Below are positions 17,397 to 25,412 of a DNA stretch of 64,000 bases, one piece after another (the first letter of the stretch is position 1; the number at the start of each line of letters is the position of its first letter). The position numbers and the translations under genes were made by a program. The DNA comes from Sporomusaceae bacterium. GTDB lineage: Bacteria; Bacillota; Negativicutes; Sporomusales; UBA7701. The notes beneath the pieces are model-generated. The model had not been told where the DNA came from. It saw only the letters and a list, made by a program, of their open reading frames with translations, and ran no database searches. The stretch spans positions 310,001 through 374,000 of the forward strand of contig JAVKTQ010000001.1 in assembly GCA_031460455.1 (NCBI GenBank), read 5' to 3'.

Positions 17397-18605
17397 ATGA
17401 TTAAGTACAGGCAGTATATCGCCGTGATTACCCTTGTCGTCGTGTTCGCCGCCGTCCTTGCGCCGGCGGCGCCGGCTCAGGCGTTTTCGCTGAGCGATCT
17501 CACCGGCCAGACCACCGGCGCCGATAAGTCGTCCGGCAACGGGATTTTCAACATCTTGCTGGGGCTGCTCCTCGGCAACCTGTTTGGCAATATGTTCGGC
17601 TCCGATACGGCTACGGGGGACAAGCCCGGCCTGCCGGGGACGCTGACAGGCGGCAAGGAGATGATGGGCTTTTACGCCGAATGGTGGCCGACCGACACGT
17701 CGTCCTACACCGCGCTGGCCAAGAACATCGATACGATCAGGACGATCATCCCTTTCTGGGGGACGATCGAGGAGAGCGGCGCGCTCACCGACCGCGGCGG
17801 CAACGACCATGCTGCGGTGGTGAAATACGCCCACGCCAACAACGCCAAGGTGCTGCTGCTGGTCAACAACGCCAAGCAGACGGGCGCGTCCGTGCCCGTG
17901 CACACGGTGCTGGCCAGCCCTGCGCTGCGCAAGACGGCGATCGACAACCTTGAGGCCTATATCAAGAAGTATAAGCTCGACGGTGTCAACATCGACTTTG
18001 AGATGGTGCCGGCCGGCGACCGCGGCAATCTGACGGCCTTCATGAAGGAGCTTTACGGCCGCCTGAAACCCCAGGGCTACATCGTGTCAATCGACGTTTT
18101 CCCGAAAACGGACGAGCAGAGCGATGTCGCGGCTGCTTACGATTACGGCCAACTGGCCCTGTACGCCGACCGCATCGTGATTATGGCGTACGATAACCAC
18201 GGCGTTTGGAGCGGCCCGGGCCCGATAGCGGATATCACCTGGGTGGAGAACAGCCTGAAATACGCGCTCAAGTTCATTCCCAAGAACAAGCTATACCTCG
18301 GTGTGGCCGGTTATGGCTACGACTGGTCGAGTAAAGGGGTTGAAAGCCTCGAATACGCGCCGATCATGAGCCTGGCCGAAAAGCACGGCGCGGCGGTGAA
18401 GTGGGACGAGGCCGCGAAATCGCCGTACTTCAGCTATACGGCGGCGGACGGCGTCAGCCACACCGTCTGGTTCGAGAACAGCAGGAGCGCCGCGTACAAG
18501 CTGGATCTCGTGAAGAAGTACGACATCGCCGGCGCGGCCCTGTGGAAGCTCGGCGAGGAGGACCCGGCGCTCTGGCGGACGGTCAAGGAAAGGTTCGGCC
18601 TGTGA
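17397..18605 (+). CDS. Exported glycoside hydrolase family 18 protein
   Basis: A 402-residue secreted enzyme, probably acting on peptidoglycan or spore cortex like the YaaH/SleL/YdhD group. A signal peptide (about 1-30, ending AQA) is followed by an odd Leu/Phe/Gly/Asn-rich stretch (about 48-68) and a GH18 barrel from ~85. The catalytic DxxDxDxE-type motif is DGVNIDFE (about 196-203), and YADRIVIMAYDNHG and GVAGYGYDW fit the fold. It has no LysM repeats, unlike YaaH. It begins after GGGGAGG and is followed 33 bases later by the amidase gene, so the two are probably one transcript. The exact substrate is not known. Confidence 0.85.
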   Translation: MIKYRQYIAVITLVVVFAAVLAPAAPAQAFSLSDLTGQTTGADKSSGNGIFNILLGLLLGNLFGNMFGSDTATGDKPGLPGTLTGGKEMMGFYAEWWPTDTSSYTALAKNIDTIRTIIPFWGTIEESGALTDRGGNDHAAVVKYAHANNAKVLLLVNNAKQTGASVPVHTVLASPALRKTAIDNLEAYIKKYKLDGVNIDFEMVPAGDRGNLTAFMKELYGRLKPQGYIVSIDVFPKTDEQSDVAAAYDYGQLALYADRIVIMAYDNHGVWSGPGPIADITWVENSLKYALKFIPKNKLYLGVAGYGYDWSSKGVESLEYAPIMSLAEKHGAAVKWDEAAKSPYFSYTAADGVSHTVWFENSRSAAYKLDLVKKYDIAGAALWKLGEEDPALWRTVKERFGL

Positions 18606-18638
18606 GCAGCCCGACAACAATAGTACAGGAGGTCCACA

Positions 18639-19511
18639 GTGTATAATAAGAAACGCCACAAGCTGCTGTCCTGGATTCTGTTGCTGGCTGTCGTGCTGAC
18701 CATCCTCGCCCCGCTGTCCGTCTCCCAGGCGGCCGGCGTGGGCGATGTCCTCGGCGCGCTTACCGCACCTACAGCGCCATCATCCGACGGCGGCGGCATA
18801 TTGAACACGCTGTTCAGCTTCCTGTTCGACAAAATCCTTGGTCCCATTCTCAATATTTTCGGCGGCGGCTCGACTACGACCGGCACCCCGCCGGTTAAGC
18901 TGCCGCCTTCCCCTTCGGGTGGCGGGCCGGTCATCGACAGCGGCGTGCTGCGCGGCAAGGTGATCGTCGTCGATCCTGGCCACGGCGGCAGCAATCCGGG
19001 CGCGGTGTCGAACGGCACTCATGAGAGCGACAACAACCTGGCCGTCAGCCTCAAGCTGCGCGAGAAGCTGCGCCAGGCCGGCGCCAAGGTGGTCATGACC
19101 AGGGAAACCGACCGCACCGTAGCGCAGGCCGGCAGCTCGCTCGGCCAGGAATTGCAGGCCAGGGTGGATATCGCCGAACAGAATAACGCCGATATGTTCG
19201 TGAGCATCCATTCCAACTCCAACCCCGATCCTTCAATAGCGGGCGCGATGACCTTCTTCCCCAGCGGCAAGTCGTCCAAACTGGCCCTGGAGGTCCAGAG
19301 CGGCATTGTCCGCGAGACGGCTTCCGTCGATAAAGGGACGCAGCCGGCCACATTCTATGTGCTGCGCAACACAACGATGCCCAGCATTCTGGTGGAGATG
19401 GGCTTCGTAACCAACGCCGCCGAGGCGGCGAAGCTCCAGAACGACGCTTACCGCAACCGTATCGCCCAGGGTGTGTTCACGGGGATCGTGAAATACTTCC
19501 AGGTCAACTGA
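18639..19511 (+). CDS. Exported N-acetylmuramoyl-L-alanine amidase (Amidase_3)
   Basis: Cleaves the amide bond between muramic acid and the stem peptide outside the membrane; 290 residues from GTG 18639 after AGGAGG. A signal peptide (about 1-31) is followed by a hydrophobic Phe/Ile/Leu-rich segment (about 49-73), a Pro/Gly/Ser linker and the zinc-dependent catalytic domain from ~108. Ligands and catalytic residues are in VVDPGHGG, THESDNN, VSIHSNSN and SILVEMGF. The closest known relatives by type are CwlD/CwlC. It shares its architecture with the preceding GH18 gene. Confidence 0.9.
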   Translation: MYNKKRHKLLSWILLLAVVLTILAPLSVSQAAGVGDVLGALTAPTAPSSDGGGILNTLFSFLFDKILGPILNIFGGGSTTTGTPPVKLPPSPSGGGPVIDSGVLRGKVIVVDPGHGGSNPGAVSNGTHESDNNLAVSLKLREKLRQAGAKVVMTRETDRTVAQAGSSLGQELQARVDIAEQNNADMFVSIHSNSNPDPSIAGAMTFFPSGKSSKLALEVQSGIVRETASVDKGTQPATFYVLRNTTMPSILVEMGFVTNAAEAAKLQNDAYRNRIAQGVFTGIVKYFQVN

Positions 19512-19513
19512 CG

Positions 19514-19547
19514 AAAAACGCCGCCGCAAAATTGCGGGGGCGTTTTT
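19514..19547 (+). terminator. Intrinsic terminator after the amidase gene
   Basis: AAAAACGCC...CCGCAA pairs with TTGCGG...GGCGTTTTT, an extended stem ending in five T. Confidence 0.93.
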
Positions 19548-19668
19548 CTGGGCGCAGGCCGGTTTTTATTTAAACGACAAAGTTATAATAATTAATGGCC
19601 AAAAGCAGGATTTACGACGCAACGAGCGAATATAAGGATAGCTTATAGCCAGGATAAAGGAGCATTCT

Positions 19669-20922
19669 ATGTATCAGAAATCGACACTTCCGAACGGTAT
19701 CAGGGTTGTGACCGAGGCCATTCCGTACGTCAAATCGGTTACGGTGGGCGTTTGGGTCGGGACGGGTTCCCGCAACGAAGAGGACCACAACCACGGTATC
19801 AGTCACTTCATCGAGCATCTGATGTTCAAGGGCACTGCCAACCGCTCAGCCAAAGACATCGCCGAAACGGTCGATGCGGTGGGAGGGCAGCTTAACGCGT
19901 TTACCGCTAAGGAATACACCTGCTACTATATCAAGGTGCTGGACAACCACCTCGAGCTGGCGCTCGACATCTTGAGCGACATGATGCTGTCCTCCCGCTA
20001 CGCTCCCGAGGATATCACCCGCGAACGGGAGGTCGTACTGGAAGAGGTTAATATGTACGAGGACTCGCCCGACGAGCTCGTGCACGACTTCTATCTTGAC
20101 AATGTCTGGCCCAACCATCCGCTCGGCCGGAACATCCTCGGTTCAACCGAGTCCATCGGCCGGTTCGACCGCAATCTGGTGTGCGAGTACTACGACAATT
20201 TCTACCGGCCCGACAACATCGTCATCGCCGCCGCCGGCAACCTCACTCACGCCAGGGTGGAGGAGCTTATCGGCAGGTTTTTCGGCGGCTTGGCCGGCAG
20301 TAAAAAAGCCAGAGCGGCAAAGCCGCCCCTGCTGACGCCGACCCGCCGCCTGCACGCCCGCGACAGCGAGCAGGTCCACTTCTGCCTCGGCACGGCCAGC
20401 GTCGCCCAGGAGTCGCCCGACATCTACGTCGCCCACGTCCTCAACAACATCCTCGGCGGCGGCATCTCGTCGCGCCTGTTCCAGGCTATCCGCGAGGAGC
20501 GGGGGCTGGCGTACTCCATTTACTCGTACCTTAGCAATTACAGCGACTGCGGCCTGTTTACCATCTATGCCGGCACCCGCCCCGCCAATCTCGACCAGGT
20601 TATCGAGCTCATCCTCGAGAATGTCGAGCAGTTGAAAAACGGCGACCTCAGCGTCACGGAGCTGAATAAAACCAAGGAGCAACTCAAGGGCAACCTGCTG
20701 CTCGGACTGGAGAGCTCCAGCAGCCGCATGTCGCGGCTGGGCAAAATGGAGATAACGATGGGCAAGTATACGACCCTTGACGAGGTTGTCGCCAAGATCG
20801 AAAAGGTCTCGATGGATGACCTGCAAAAGATGATGGATACCGTATTTGTCGCCGATAAGCTCTCCTTCACCGCGCTCGGTCCGGTGAAGGACAATATCCT
20901 CCCCAGCAGTCTGCGGGGCTGA
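19669..20922 (+). CDS. M16 family zinc peptidase, YmxG/MlpA-like
   Basis: A 417-residue insulinase-family processing-peptidase homologue. The inverted zinc motif HFIEH lies in GISHFIEHLMFKGT (about residue 45), and the downstream glutamate is in LEEVNMYEDSPDEL. The C-terminal half keeps the second M16 domain fold. In B. subtilis the equivalent gene lies between ylxY and ymxH. AAAGGAG precedes ATG. The gene before it ends in a strong terminator, and TATAAT at 19584-19589 may be its own -10 element. Confidence 0.93.
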   Translation: MYQKSTLPNGIRVVTEAIPYVKSVTVGVWVGTGSRNEEDHNHGISHFIEHLMFKGTANRSAKDIAETVDAVGGQLNAFTAKEYTCYYIKVLDNHLELALDILSDMMLSSRYAPEDITREREVVLEEVNMYEDSPDELVHDFYLDNVWPNHPLGRNILGSTESIGRFDRNLVCEYYDNFYRPDNIVIAAAGNLTHARVEELIGRFFGGLAGSKKARAAKPPLLTPTRRLHARDSEQVHFCLGTASVAQESPDIYVAHVLNNILGGGISSRLFQAIREERGLAYSIYSYLSNYSDCGLFTIYAGTRPANLDQVIELILENVEQLKNGDLSVTELNKTKEQLKGNLLLGLESSSSRMSRLGKMEITMGKYTTLDEVVAKIEKVSMDDLQKMMDTVFVADKLSFTALGPVKDNILPSSLRG

Positions 20923-20931
20923 GGCGGCGCG

Positions 20932-21378
20932 ATGAGGAACCGCGGATTCGAGTTTATCGCCGCTTATAAGGATGCGGGGCTGCCGCTGCCGGAGCGCAAG
21001 ACGGCTGCCAGCGCTGGCTACGATATAACGGCGGCTGCCGACGCCTCGCTGCCTCCGGGCAAAGTCACGCTTGTGCCCACCGGCCTCAAAGCATATATGC
21101 AGCCTGACGAGTATCTCGGCATCCACATCCGCTCCGGCCTGGCGGTGAAAAAAGCTCTCAGCCTGATCAACGGCCAGGGGATAATCGACGCCGATTATTA
21201 CGACAACCCTGGCAACGAAGGCCATATTATGATCGCCGTGTTCAACCACGGCGGCGAAACGGTGAGCATCGCCAGCGGCGAGCGCATCGCCCAGGGCATC
21301 TTCTACAAGTACCTGCGCGCCGACGGCGACAAGGCCGCGGCGGGGCGGGAGGGCGGTCTGGGGAGCACCGGAAATTAG
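20932..21378 (+). CDS. dut: dUTP diphosphatase
   Basis: Hydrolyses dUTP to dUMP, keeping uracil out of DNA and supplying dTMP synthesis. The 148-residue trimeric type shows the five family motifs: AGYDI, RSGLAVK, GIIDADYYDNPGNEG, GERIAQGIF and REGGLGSTGN. It starts nine bases after the M16 gene and is likely co-transcribed. Confidence 0.95.
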   Translation: MRNRGFEFIAAYKDAGLPLPERKTAASAGYDITAAADASLPPGKVTLVPTGLKAYMQPDEYLGIHIRSGLAVKKALSLINGQGIIDADYYDNPGNEGHIMIAVFNHGGETVSIASGERIAQGIFYKYLRADGDKAAAGREGGLGSTGN

Positions 21379-21403
21379 GCATCGGACCGAATAGCGATTT
21401 AGT

Positions 21404-21436
21404 ACCCGCCAGGCATTCAGCCGGGCGGGTTTTATA
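21404..21436 (+). terminator. Intrinsic terminator after dut
   Basis: ACCCGCC-A-GGC (21404-21414) pairs with GCC-GGGCGGGT (21420-21430 region), followed by TTTTATAT. Confidence 0.88.
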
Positions 21437-21451
21437 TGTTTAGGTCGCCTC

Positions 21452-21480
21452 TTGACAATTATTAGACGTCTAACTATAAT
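21452..21480 (+). promoter_or_regulatory. Promoter with embedded palindrome for the MarR gene
   Basis: Consensus TTGACA (21452-21457) and TATAAT (21475-21480) with a 17-base spacer. The spacer holds the perfect palindrome TTAGACGTCTAA (21462-21473), ideally placed as an operator for the encoded regulator. The expected start of transcription falls at about 21487, the start codon itself. Confidence 0.85.
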
Positions 21481-21486
21481 GGAAAC

Positions 21487-21915
21487 ATGAGGCAGAACAA
21501 CGCTATTGCGCTAATGAGCAGAATCAGGGAAAAAGCCAACAAATTCATCGTCAGAGAGCTTGCGAATCACGGGGTGGAAGGCATTGTCCCGTCCCACGGG
21601 GAGATAATGCTGCACATCTTCGGAGACCGGGAATATACCATGCAGGAGATGGCCCGGAAAATTCACCGGACAAAGCCCACCGTCACCGTCCTCGTCGATA
21701 AGTTGGTTAACTACGGGTATGTGACGAAGGAGAAAAGCCCTACCGACAGCAGGGCGACGATTATCAGGCTGACCGCGAAAGGCCGGGCGCTGGGGCCGAT
21801 TTTCCGCGACATTTCCGCCAAGCTTAACGTCGTGGCGTACGGCGGGTTGTCGGAGGAAGAAGCGGTGGCTCTCGAAAAAACGCTTTGCTCGGTCAGCGAG
21901 AATTTTGACGGGTAA
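21487..21915 (+). CDS. MarR-family transcriptional regulator
   Basis: A 142-residue winged-helix repressor type. The core helix-turn-helix is YTMQEMARKIHRTKPTVTVLV and the wing is GYVTKEKSPTDSRATI (DxR motif), standard for MarR. No ribosome site precedes ATG 21487, which lies seven bases after the -10 box, suggesting a leaderless message. It is followed by a flavin-type protein gene that it may control: TTAGAC, half of the promoter palindrome, recurs at 21967. Base composition is more AT-rich than in the flanking core genes. Confidence 0.9.
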   Translation: MRQNNAIALMSRIREKANKFIVRELANHGVEGIVPSHGEIMLHIFGDREYTMQEMARKIHRTKPTVTVLVDKLVNYGYVTKEKSPTDSRATIIRLTAKGRALGPIFRDISAKLNVVAYGGLSEEEAVALEKTLCSVSENFDG

Positions 21916-21922
21916 AGTGACC

Positions 21923-21956
21923 AATAATAAATCTACGGAAGTAGATTTATTATTTT
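21923..21956 (+). terminator. AT-rich hairpin after the MarR gene
   Basis: AATAATAAATCTAC (21923-21936) pairs perfectly with GTAGATTTATTATT (21941-21954), followed by TT. It has few GC pairs but a long stem; it may be a terminator or a processing site. Confidence 0.6.
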
Positions 21957-21962
21957 AGATAA

Positions 21963-21982
21963 ATGGTTAGACAACGAACCAT
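21963..21982 (+). promoter_or_regulatory. Inverted repeat ahead of the PNPOx-type gene
   Basis: ATGGTT (21963-21968) and AACCAT (21977-21982) are inverted around eight bases. The site includes TTAGAC (21967-21972), matching the half site in the MarR promoter. It may be a second operator. Confidence 0.4.
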
Positions 21983-22000
21983 AATTACGGAGGGACGCAA

Positions 22001-22402
22001 ATGAAAGAGGTAATCGAGTTTCTGTATGCCAATCCGATGGGGAGCCTGGCGACGGTTGAGGGCGGCAAGCCGCGGGTGAGACCGTGGGGGTTTATGCTGG
22101 AGCAGGGCGGGAAGCTGTGGTTTTGCACCGCGAACAACAAAGACGTATACCGACAGTTGCAGAAGAATCCCGCGATCGAGTTCTGCACTACGTCGAAAGC
22201 TATGGTTACGGTCAGGGTGCGAGGCGAAGCGATTTTCAGCAGCGACCTGGCGATGAAAAACGCTATCCTCGAACACAGCCCGTTGGTCAAGTCGATTTAT
22301 AAGTCCCCAGACAACCCGGTGTTCGAAATCTTCTGCCTGGAGCACGGCCAGGCGGTGATGTCCGATTTCAGCGGCCAACCGCCACGGGCCTGCGCATTCT
22401 GA
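22001..22402 (+). CDS. Pyridoxamine 5'-phosphate oxidase-family (FMN split barrel) protein
   Basis: A 133-residue protein of the small PNPOx-like family. GSLATVEGGKPRVRPWGFM (about 14-32) is the usual opening strand region, followed by KLWFCTANNKDVYRQLQKNP. Such proteins bind FMN, F420 or haem, and some reduce nitro compounds; the substrate here is unknown. A strong ribosome site (GGAGGG) precedes ATG. Pairing with a MarR gene suggests inducible expression, perhaps in a stress or drug response. Confidence 0.82.
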   Translation: MKEVIEFLYANPMGSLATVEGGKPRVRPWGFMLEQGGKLWFCTANNKDVYRQLQKNPAIEFCTTSKAMVTVRVRGEAIFSSDLAMKNAILEHSPLVKSIYKSPDNPVFEIFCLEHGQAVMSDFSGQPPRACAF

Positions 22403-22424
22403 TTGGCCCCCTGAACTAAATGCA

Positions 22425-22464
22425 AAAGCAAGCGACGGCTTACGCGGCGCTTGCTTTATTTTTT
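22425..22464. terminator. Bidirectional terminator between the PNPOx-type and metallo-hydrolase genes
   Basis: AAAGCAAGCG (22425-22434) pairs with CGCTTGCTTT (22448-22457), followed on the plus strand by ATTTTTT and on the minus strand by TTTT. It lies between convergent genes. Confidence 0.88.
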
Positions 22465-22480
22465 CGCCAATTGTATGGCG

Positions 22481-23407
22481 CTAATTATTTTTGAGGTATT
22501 TGTAGACGATGTTCCCCTGGACGAGGTGGGCGCCCTCCGCCCTCGGCGGGAGTGCTTTCAGCAGTTCGGCGGTGATGTGGGCGACGTCGTCGGAGGTTGC
22601 GCACAGCTCTTTGGCTTTGGCGTCGAGGATGGTGAGGTATTCTTTCATGGCGATGATGTCATTCTTGGAGGAGACGGGGCCGTGGCCGGGGATGATGAGG
22701 GCGACGTCCATATCGAGAATGTAGTCGAGGGTTTTGAGCCAGCCGTCGATGTCGCCTTCGCCGGCGAAGGCGTGGTAACCGGTGAAGAGGACGTCGCCGG
22801 TAAACAGGATCTTTTTGTCGGGCAGGTAGACGAGGATGCTGCCGGGAGAGTGGGAGGGGGCGACGTAGATAAGTTCGATGCGCTGGCCGCCGAGGTCGAT
22901 GGTCATGCGATCGGTGAAGGTGATGGCCGGGGCGGCGGTGGTCGTGCCGGCGAAGTCGGCGGCGGTCATGCCGTATGTCTGGGGTTTGTTGAGGGCGGCG
23001 GGGGCATTGAGGGCGAGCTTATCTTTTTCGCTGGCGTGGGCGATGATGGTGGCGCCGCGGTCGGCGAACCGGCAGTTGCCGAAGGCGTGGTCGAGGTGCC
23101 AGTGGGTGTTGACGGCGTACTTGACCGGCCGGGAAGAAATCGCCCTGATGTCTTTGAGGAGGCGGTCAGCCTCTTTGGCGGAAACGAGAGTGTCGACGAC
23201 CAGGATGCCGTCGCGGCCGACAATGACGCCGGCGTTGGCGCCGAAGCTGTTGGCGGGCGACATGTTTTTGACGTCGGCGTAGGCGAAGACGCCGGCGGCG
23301 ATTTTCGTCAGGCCGGCCTGGGCCGCGACCGGTGATGGCGCGAGCAGACAGGCGAATGCCAGGAAGAAGATCGCCAGCAGAGCGGCGATGCGGTTGGTGG
23401 AAGCCAT
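22481..23407 (-). CDS. Exported metallo-beta-lactamase-fold hydrolase
   Basis: A 308-residue protein with a signal peptide (about 1-30, ending VAAQA) and an MBL fold. Zinc motif THWHLDHAFGN (about 101-111) supplies the HxHxDH ligands; further ligands are in APSHSPGS, FTGDVLF and IPGHGP. The arrangement resembles the class B beta-lactamase-like or quinoprotein-relay MBL groups rather than glyoxalase II. The substrate is not evident. It is encoded leftward inside an otherwise rightward core region. Confidence 0.87.
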   Translation of the reverse strand: MASTNRIAALLAIFFLAFACLLAPSPVAAQAGLTKIAAGVFAYADVKNMSPANSFGANAGVIVGRDGILVVDTLVSAKEADRLLKDIRAISSRPVKYAVNTHWHLDHAFGNCRFADRGATIIAHASEKDKLALNAPAALNKPQTYGMTAADFAGTTTAAPAITFTDRMTIDLGGQRIELIYVAPSHSPGSILVYLPDKKILFTGDVLFTGYHAFAGEGDIDGWLKTLDYILDMDVALIIPGHGPVSSKNDIIAMKEYLTILDAKAKELCATSDDVAHITAELLKALPPRAEGAHLVQGNIVYKYLKNN

Positions 23408-23510
23408 GGATAATCCCCCTTATGTGTTTGGACTCAATAAATCTATTTTCCCGGAAGTTTTGGTATATCCTTCCACGAAAAATATACATTTGTGGCTATA
23501 CTGGAAATTA

Positions 23511-23541
23511 TAAAAACAAAACCCTCGGCGATTGCCGAGAG
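23511..23541 (-). terminator. Terminator of the leftward amidase gene
   Basis: Read on the minus strand, CTCGGC (23539-23534) pairs with GCCGAG (23529-23524), extended by flanking pairs, and is followed by GGTTTTGTTTTT. It lies ten bases past the amidase stop. Confidence 0.85.
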
Positions 23542-23550
23542 TTTAAAGGC

Positions 23551-24618
23551 TCATCTTGTTCGCATCTTCACAGCCAGTTCCCGTTTAAAATCCACCCAGG
23601 GGAAGATTCTGCCGGGGCAGGTGGTGTCCTTGTAGACGTCGCGGTGGCCGACGATGTTGGCTGCGCTGACGCCGTATTTGCCGGCCAGTTCGGCGGTCAG
23701 GGCGATGAGGGAGGCCATCTGGGCGGAGGAGGGGAGGGAGACGTCGAAGTCGCCGACGAGGCTGATGCCGACGCTGTGGCTATTGGCGCCGAGCGCGTGG
23801 GCGCCGATGGCGTATTCCGGCCGGCCGTCGGCGACCGTACCGTCGGGGAGGATGATCTTGTGGTAGCCGATGCCGGCCCAGCCGTTCCGCAGATGGAGAT
23901 CGTGGATGGAGGCGACGGTCATGTTTTCGATCTTGGTGTGGTGGATGACGATCATGTCGGTGTTGCGGCGGGCTACTAGCCGCTCGGAGAAATGCAGTCC
24001 GGGGCGGAGGAAATTCGCGACCCGGCGCCAGGAGCCGTCACGGTCGGTCCGCGTCCCGTCTTCGTCGGCCATCAGCATCCGCTCCTTTTCTGCGGCAGTT
24101 ATTGCGGCGTTAGTGAATCCCCGGATGAGCGAGTGGGTGTTGAGCCTTGTGGTGTCCTTCTTATCGCCGGTAAGGAAGGTGACGAGGAGATCGCCGCCGG
24201 GGCGGGGGGCGCGAATGGCAAGCCGGTCGCGGGGATAGCCGCGGATGAGGAAGGTTTCGCTGCCGTCGCCTGAAGCCATGTTTTGGATGGCAGGGAAGGA
24301 GCGGCCGATGTCGCGGAGGGTTATCGACCCCTCAAGGATGACGGTCGTTTTGCGAACGATGTCTTTGTGGTCGTAGGTGAGCCAGACCGTCGCCGCCTGG
24401 CCGCCGGCTTCGGCAAGATATCCGTACTCGACCGCTGGCGGTGTTTCCGCCGGGCGCGCCATCCATTCGTCGCGCGTCCACAGCTTTCCGCCGCCGTCGG
24501 CGACGAGGCGGAAAGCCCCGTAGTGAGCCTCGGCCGCATCCCTGCTCATGCCGACAGATGCGGAGACAGGCGAGAAGACCGAGAGCAGAAGCAGCAGGGC
24601 GATTATCGTTTTGAGCAT
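23551..24618 (-). CDS. Exported N-acetylmuramoyl-L-alanine amidase (Amidase_2 / PGRP type)
   Basis: A 355-residue secreted amidase. A signal peptide (about 1-21) is followed by an N-terminal region of about 190 residues that I do not recognise, then the Amidase_2 domain (about 215-350). Zinc ligands are in VIHHTKIEN, IGYHKIIL and VGHRDVYKDTTCPG (final Cys ligand). A function in peptidoglycan turnover or spore germination is plausible. It forms, with the metallo-hydrolase and the 71-residue gene, a leftward block. Confidence 0.87.
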   Translation of the reverse strand: MLKTIIALLLLLSVFSPVSASVGMSRDAAEAHYGAFRLVADGGGKLWTRDEWMARPAETPPAVEYGYLAEAGGQAATVWLTYDHKDIVRKTTVILEGSITLRDIGRSFPAIQNMASGDGSETFLIRGYPRDRLAIRAPRPGGDLLVTFLTGDKKDTTRLNTHSLIRGFTNAAITAAEKERMLMADEDGTRTDRDGSWRRVANFLRPGLHFSERLVARRNTDMIVIHHTKIENMTVASIHDLHLRNGWAGIGYHKIILPDGTVADGRPEYAIGAHALGANSHSVGISLVGDFDVSLPSSAQMASLIALTAELAGKYGVSAANIVGHRDVYKDTTCPGRIFPWVDFKRELAVKMRTR

Positions 24619-24661
24619 AGCGTTTCCCCCGTATACGGCTTTCTGCCGTGCGATATAAAGA

Positions 24662-24683
24662 GGAGGCCGCCTGCGCAGCCTCC
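24662..24683 (-). terminator. Hairpin after the small leftward gene
   Basis: GGAGGC (24662-24667) and GCCTCC (24678-24683) pair; on the minus strand the stem is followed by TCTTTATAT. The U-tract is weak. Confidence 0.5.
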
Positions 24684-24688
24684 CGGCT

Positions 24689-24904
24689 TTATTTGTTCGT
24701 TACTTCTTTGAGGATGGCGGCGGCGTTGGCATTGAGATACTCAAGCTCGGCAGGGTTTTTGGTTTTGGGCTTGAGGCCGGTGACGGTGCCGTCTTCGCTT
24801 TTGGCAAAGTCGAAATATACCAGCGCCTGATTGCCAGCGTCGTCGATGAGCGACAGTTGGCCGCCCCGTTTGGTGGCGTAACCGATTTCATGTTTTACGA
24901 ACAA
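24689..24904 (-). CDS. Small conserved-looking protein of unknown function
   Basis: 71 residues from TTG 24904, preceded on the minus strand by GGGGGTG. The sequence is hydrophilic with no signal or membrane segment; IGYATKRGGQLSLIDD and LVYFDFAKSEDG look like beta strands, followed by a helical tail. I do not recognise a family. Coding is supported by the ribosome site, the following hairpin and third-position GC preference. Confidence 0.6.
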   Translation of the reverse strand: MFVKHEIGYATKRGGQLSLIDDAGNQALVYFDFAKSEDGTVTGLKPKTKNPAELEYLNANAAAILKEVTNK

Positions 24905-25086
24905 TTCTCAACACCCCCGCAGTTATTATATTTCGTAATATTCTCATAACCCCGGCCAATTCCTGCCTGGCGGTCAGGCGTAGGGGCATAAAAGGTTTTT
25001 ATCGGTCTGCCGGCGGCTGGCCGCAAAGCATATTCGCGCTAGGCGACGCATAACAATATTGGTAAGAGTTGGCAGGAGGGATGGAT

Positions 25087-25404
25087 ATGGTCATCGTCCT
25101 TTTGCTCGTTTTACTCGCACTCATCGTGCTCTCCCTGTGGCTCAGGGTGCGCCTGCGCCGCGACAGCGTGGCCGGGGTGGAGACTAAGTCGTCGCCGGTG
25201 GCTGCGGCCCTTCAGGAGCTTATCGCCACAGCCGGCGGCGTGTACCTCGCCATCGTCGCCCTGACATCTTTTTTGCGCCTGGATATGCCTGAAAAGGTGT
25301 CGCTGATGGCGGTGGCGGTCGATCCGCTGGCGGTCACGGCTATCGTCCTGGCGATCGTCCAGCCTTTATTTTCCCGCCTGTTCCTGAAAATTCTCCATAA
25401 GTAG
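25087..25404 (+). CDS. Small membrane protein of unknown function
   Basis: 105 residues from ATG 25087, six bases after GGAGGG; in-frame starts further upstream overlap the ribosome site. An N-terminal transmembrane helix (VIVLLLVLLALIVLSLWL) is followed by a basic cytoplasmic stretch, then two hydrophobic segments (about 45-62 and 75-95). It ends eight bases before the ymxH-like gene and is probably co-transcribed. No family recognised. Confidence 0.65.
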   Translation: MVIVLLLVLLALIVLSLWLRVRLRRDSVAGVETKSSPVAAALQELIATAGGVYLAIVALTSFLRLDMPEKVSLMAVAVDPLAVTAIVLAIVQPLFSRLFLKILHK

Positions 25405-25412
25405 GTGACGAT

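Noticed and set aside
22451-23335. Rightward 294-residue open frame opposite the metallo-hydrolase
   Set aside because: Gly/Val/Asp-rich antisense frame; the leftward protein has a signal peptide and zinc motifs.
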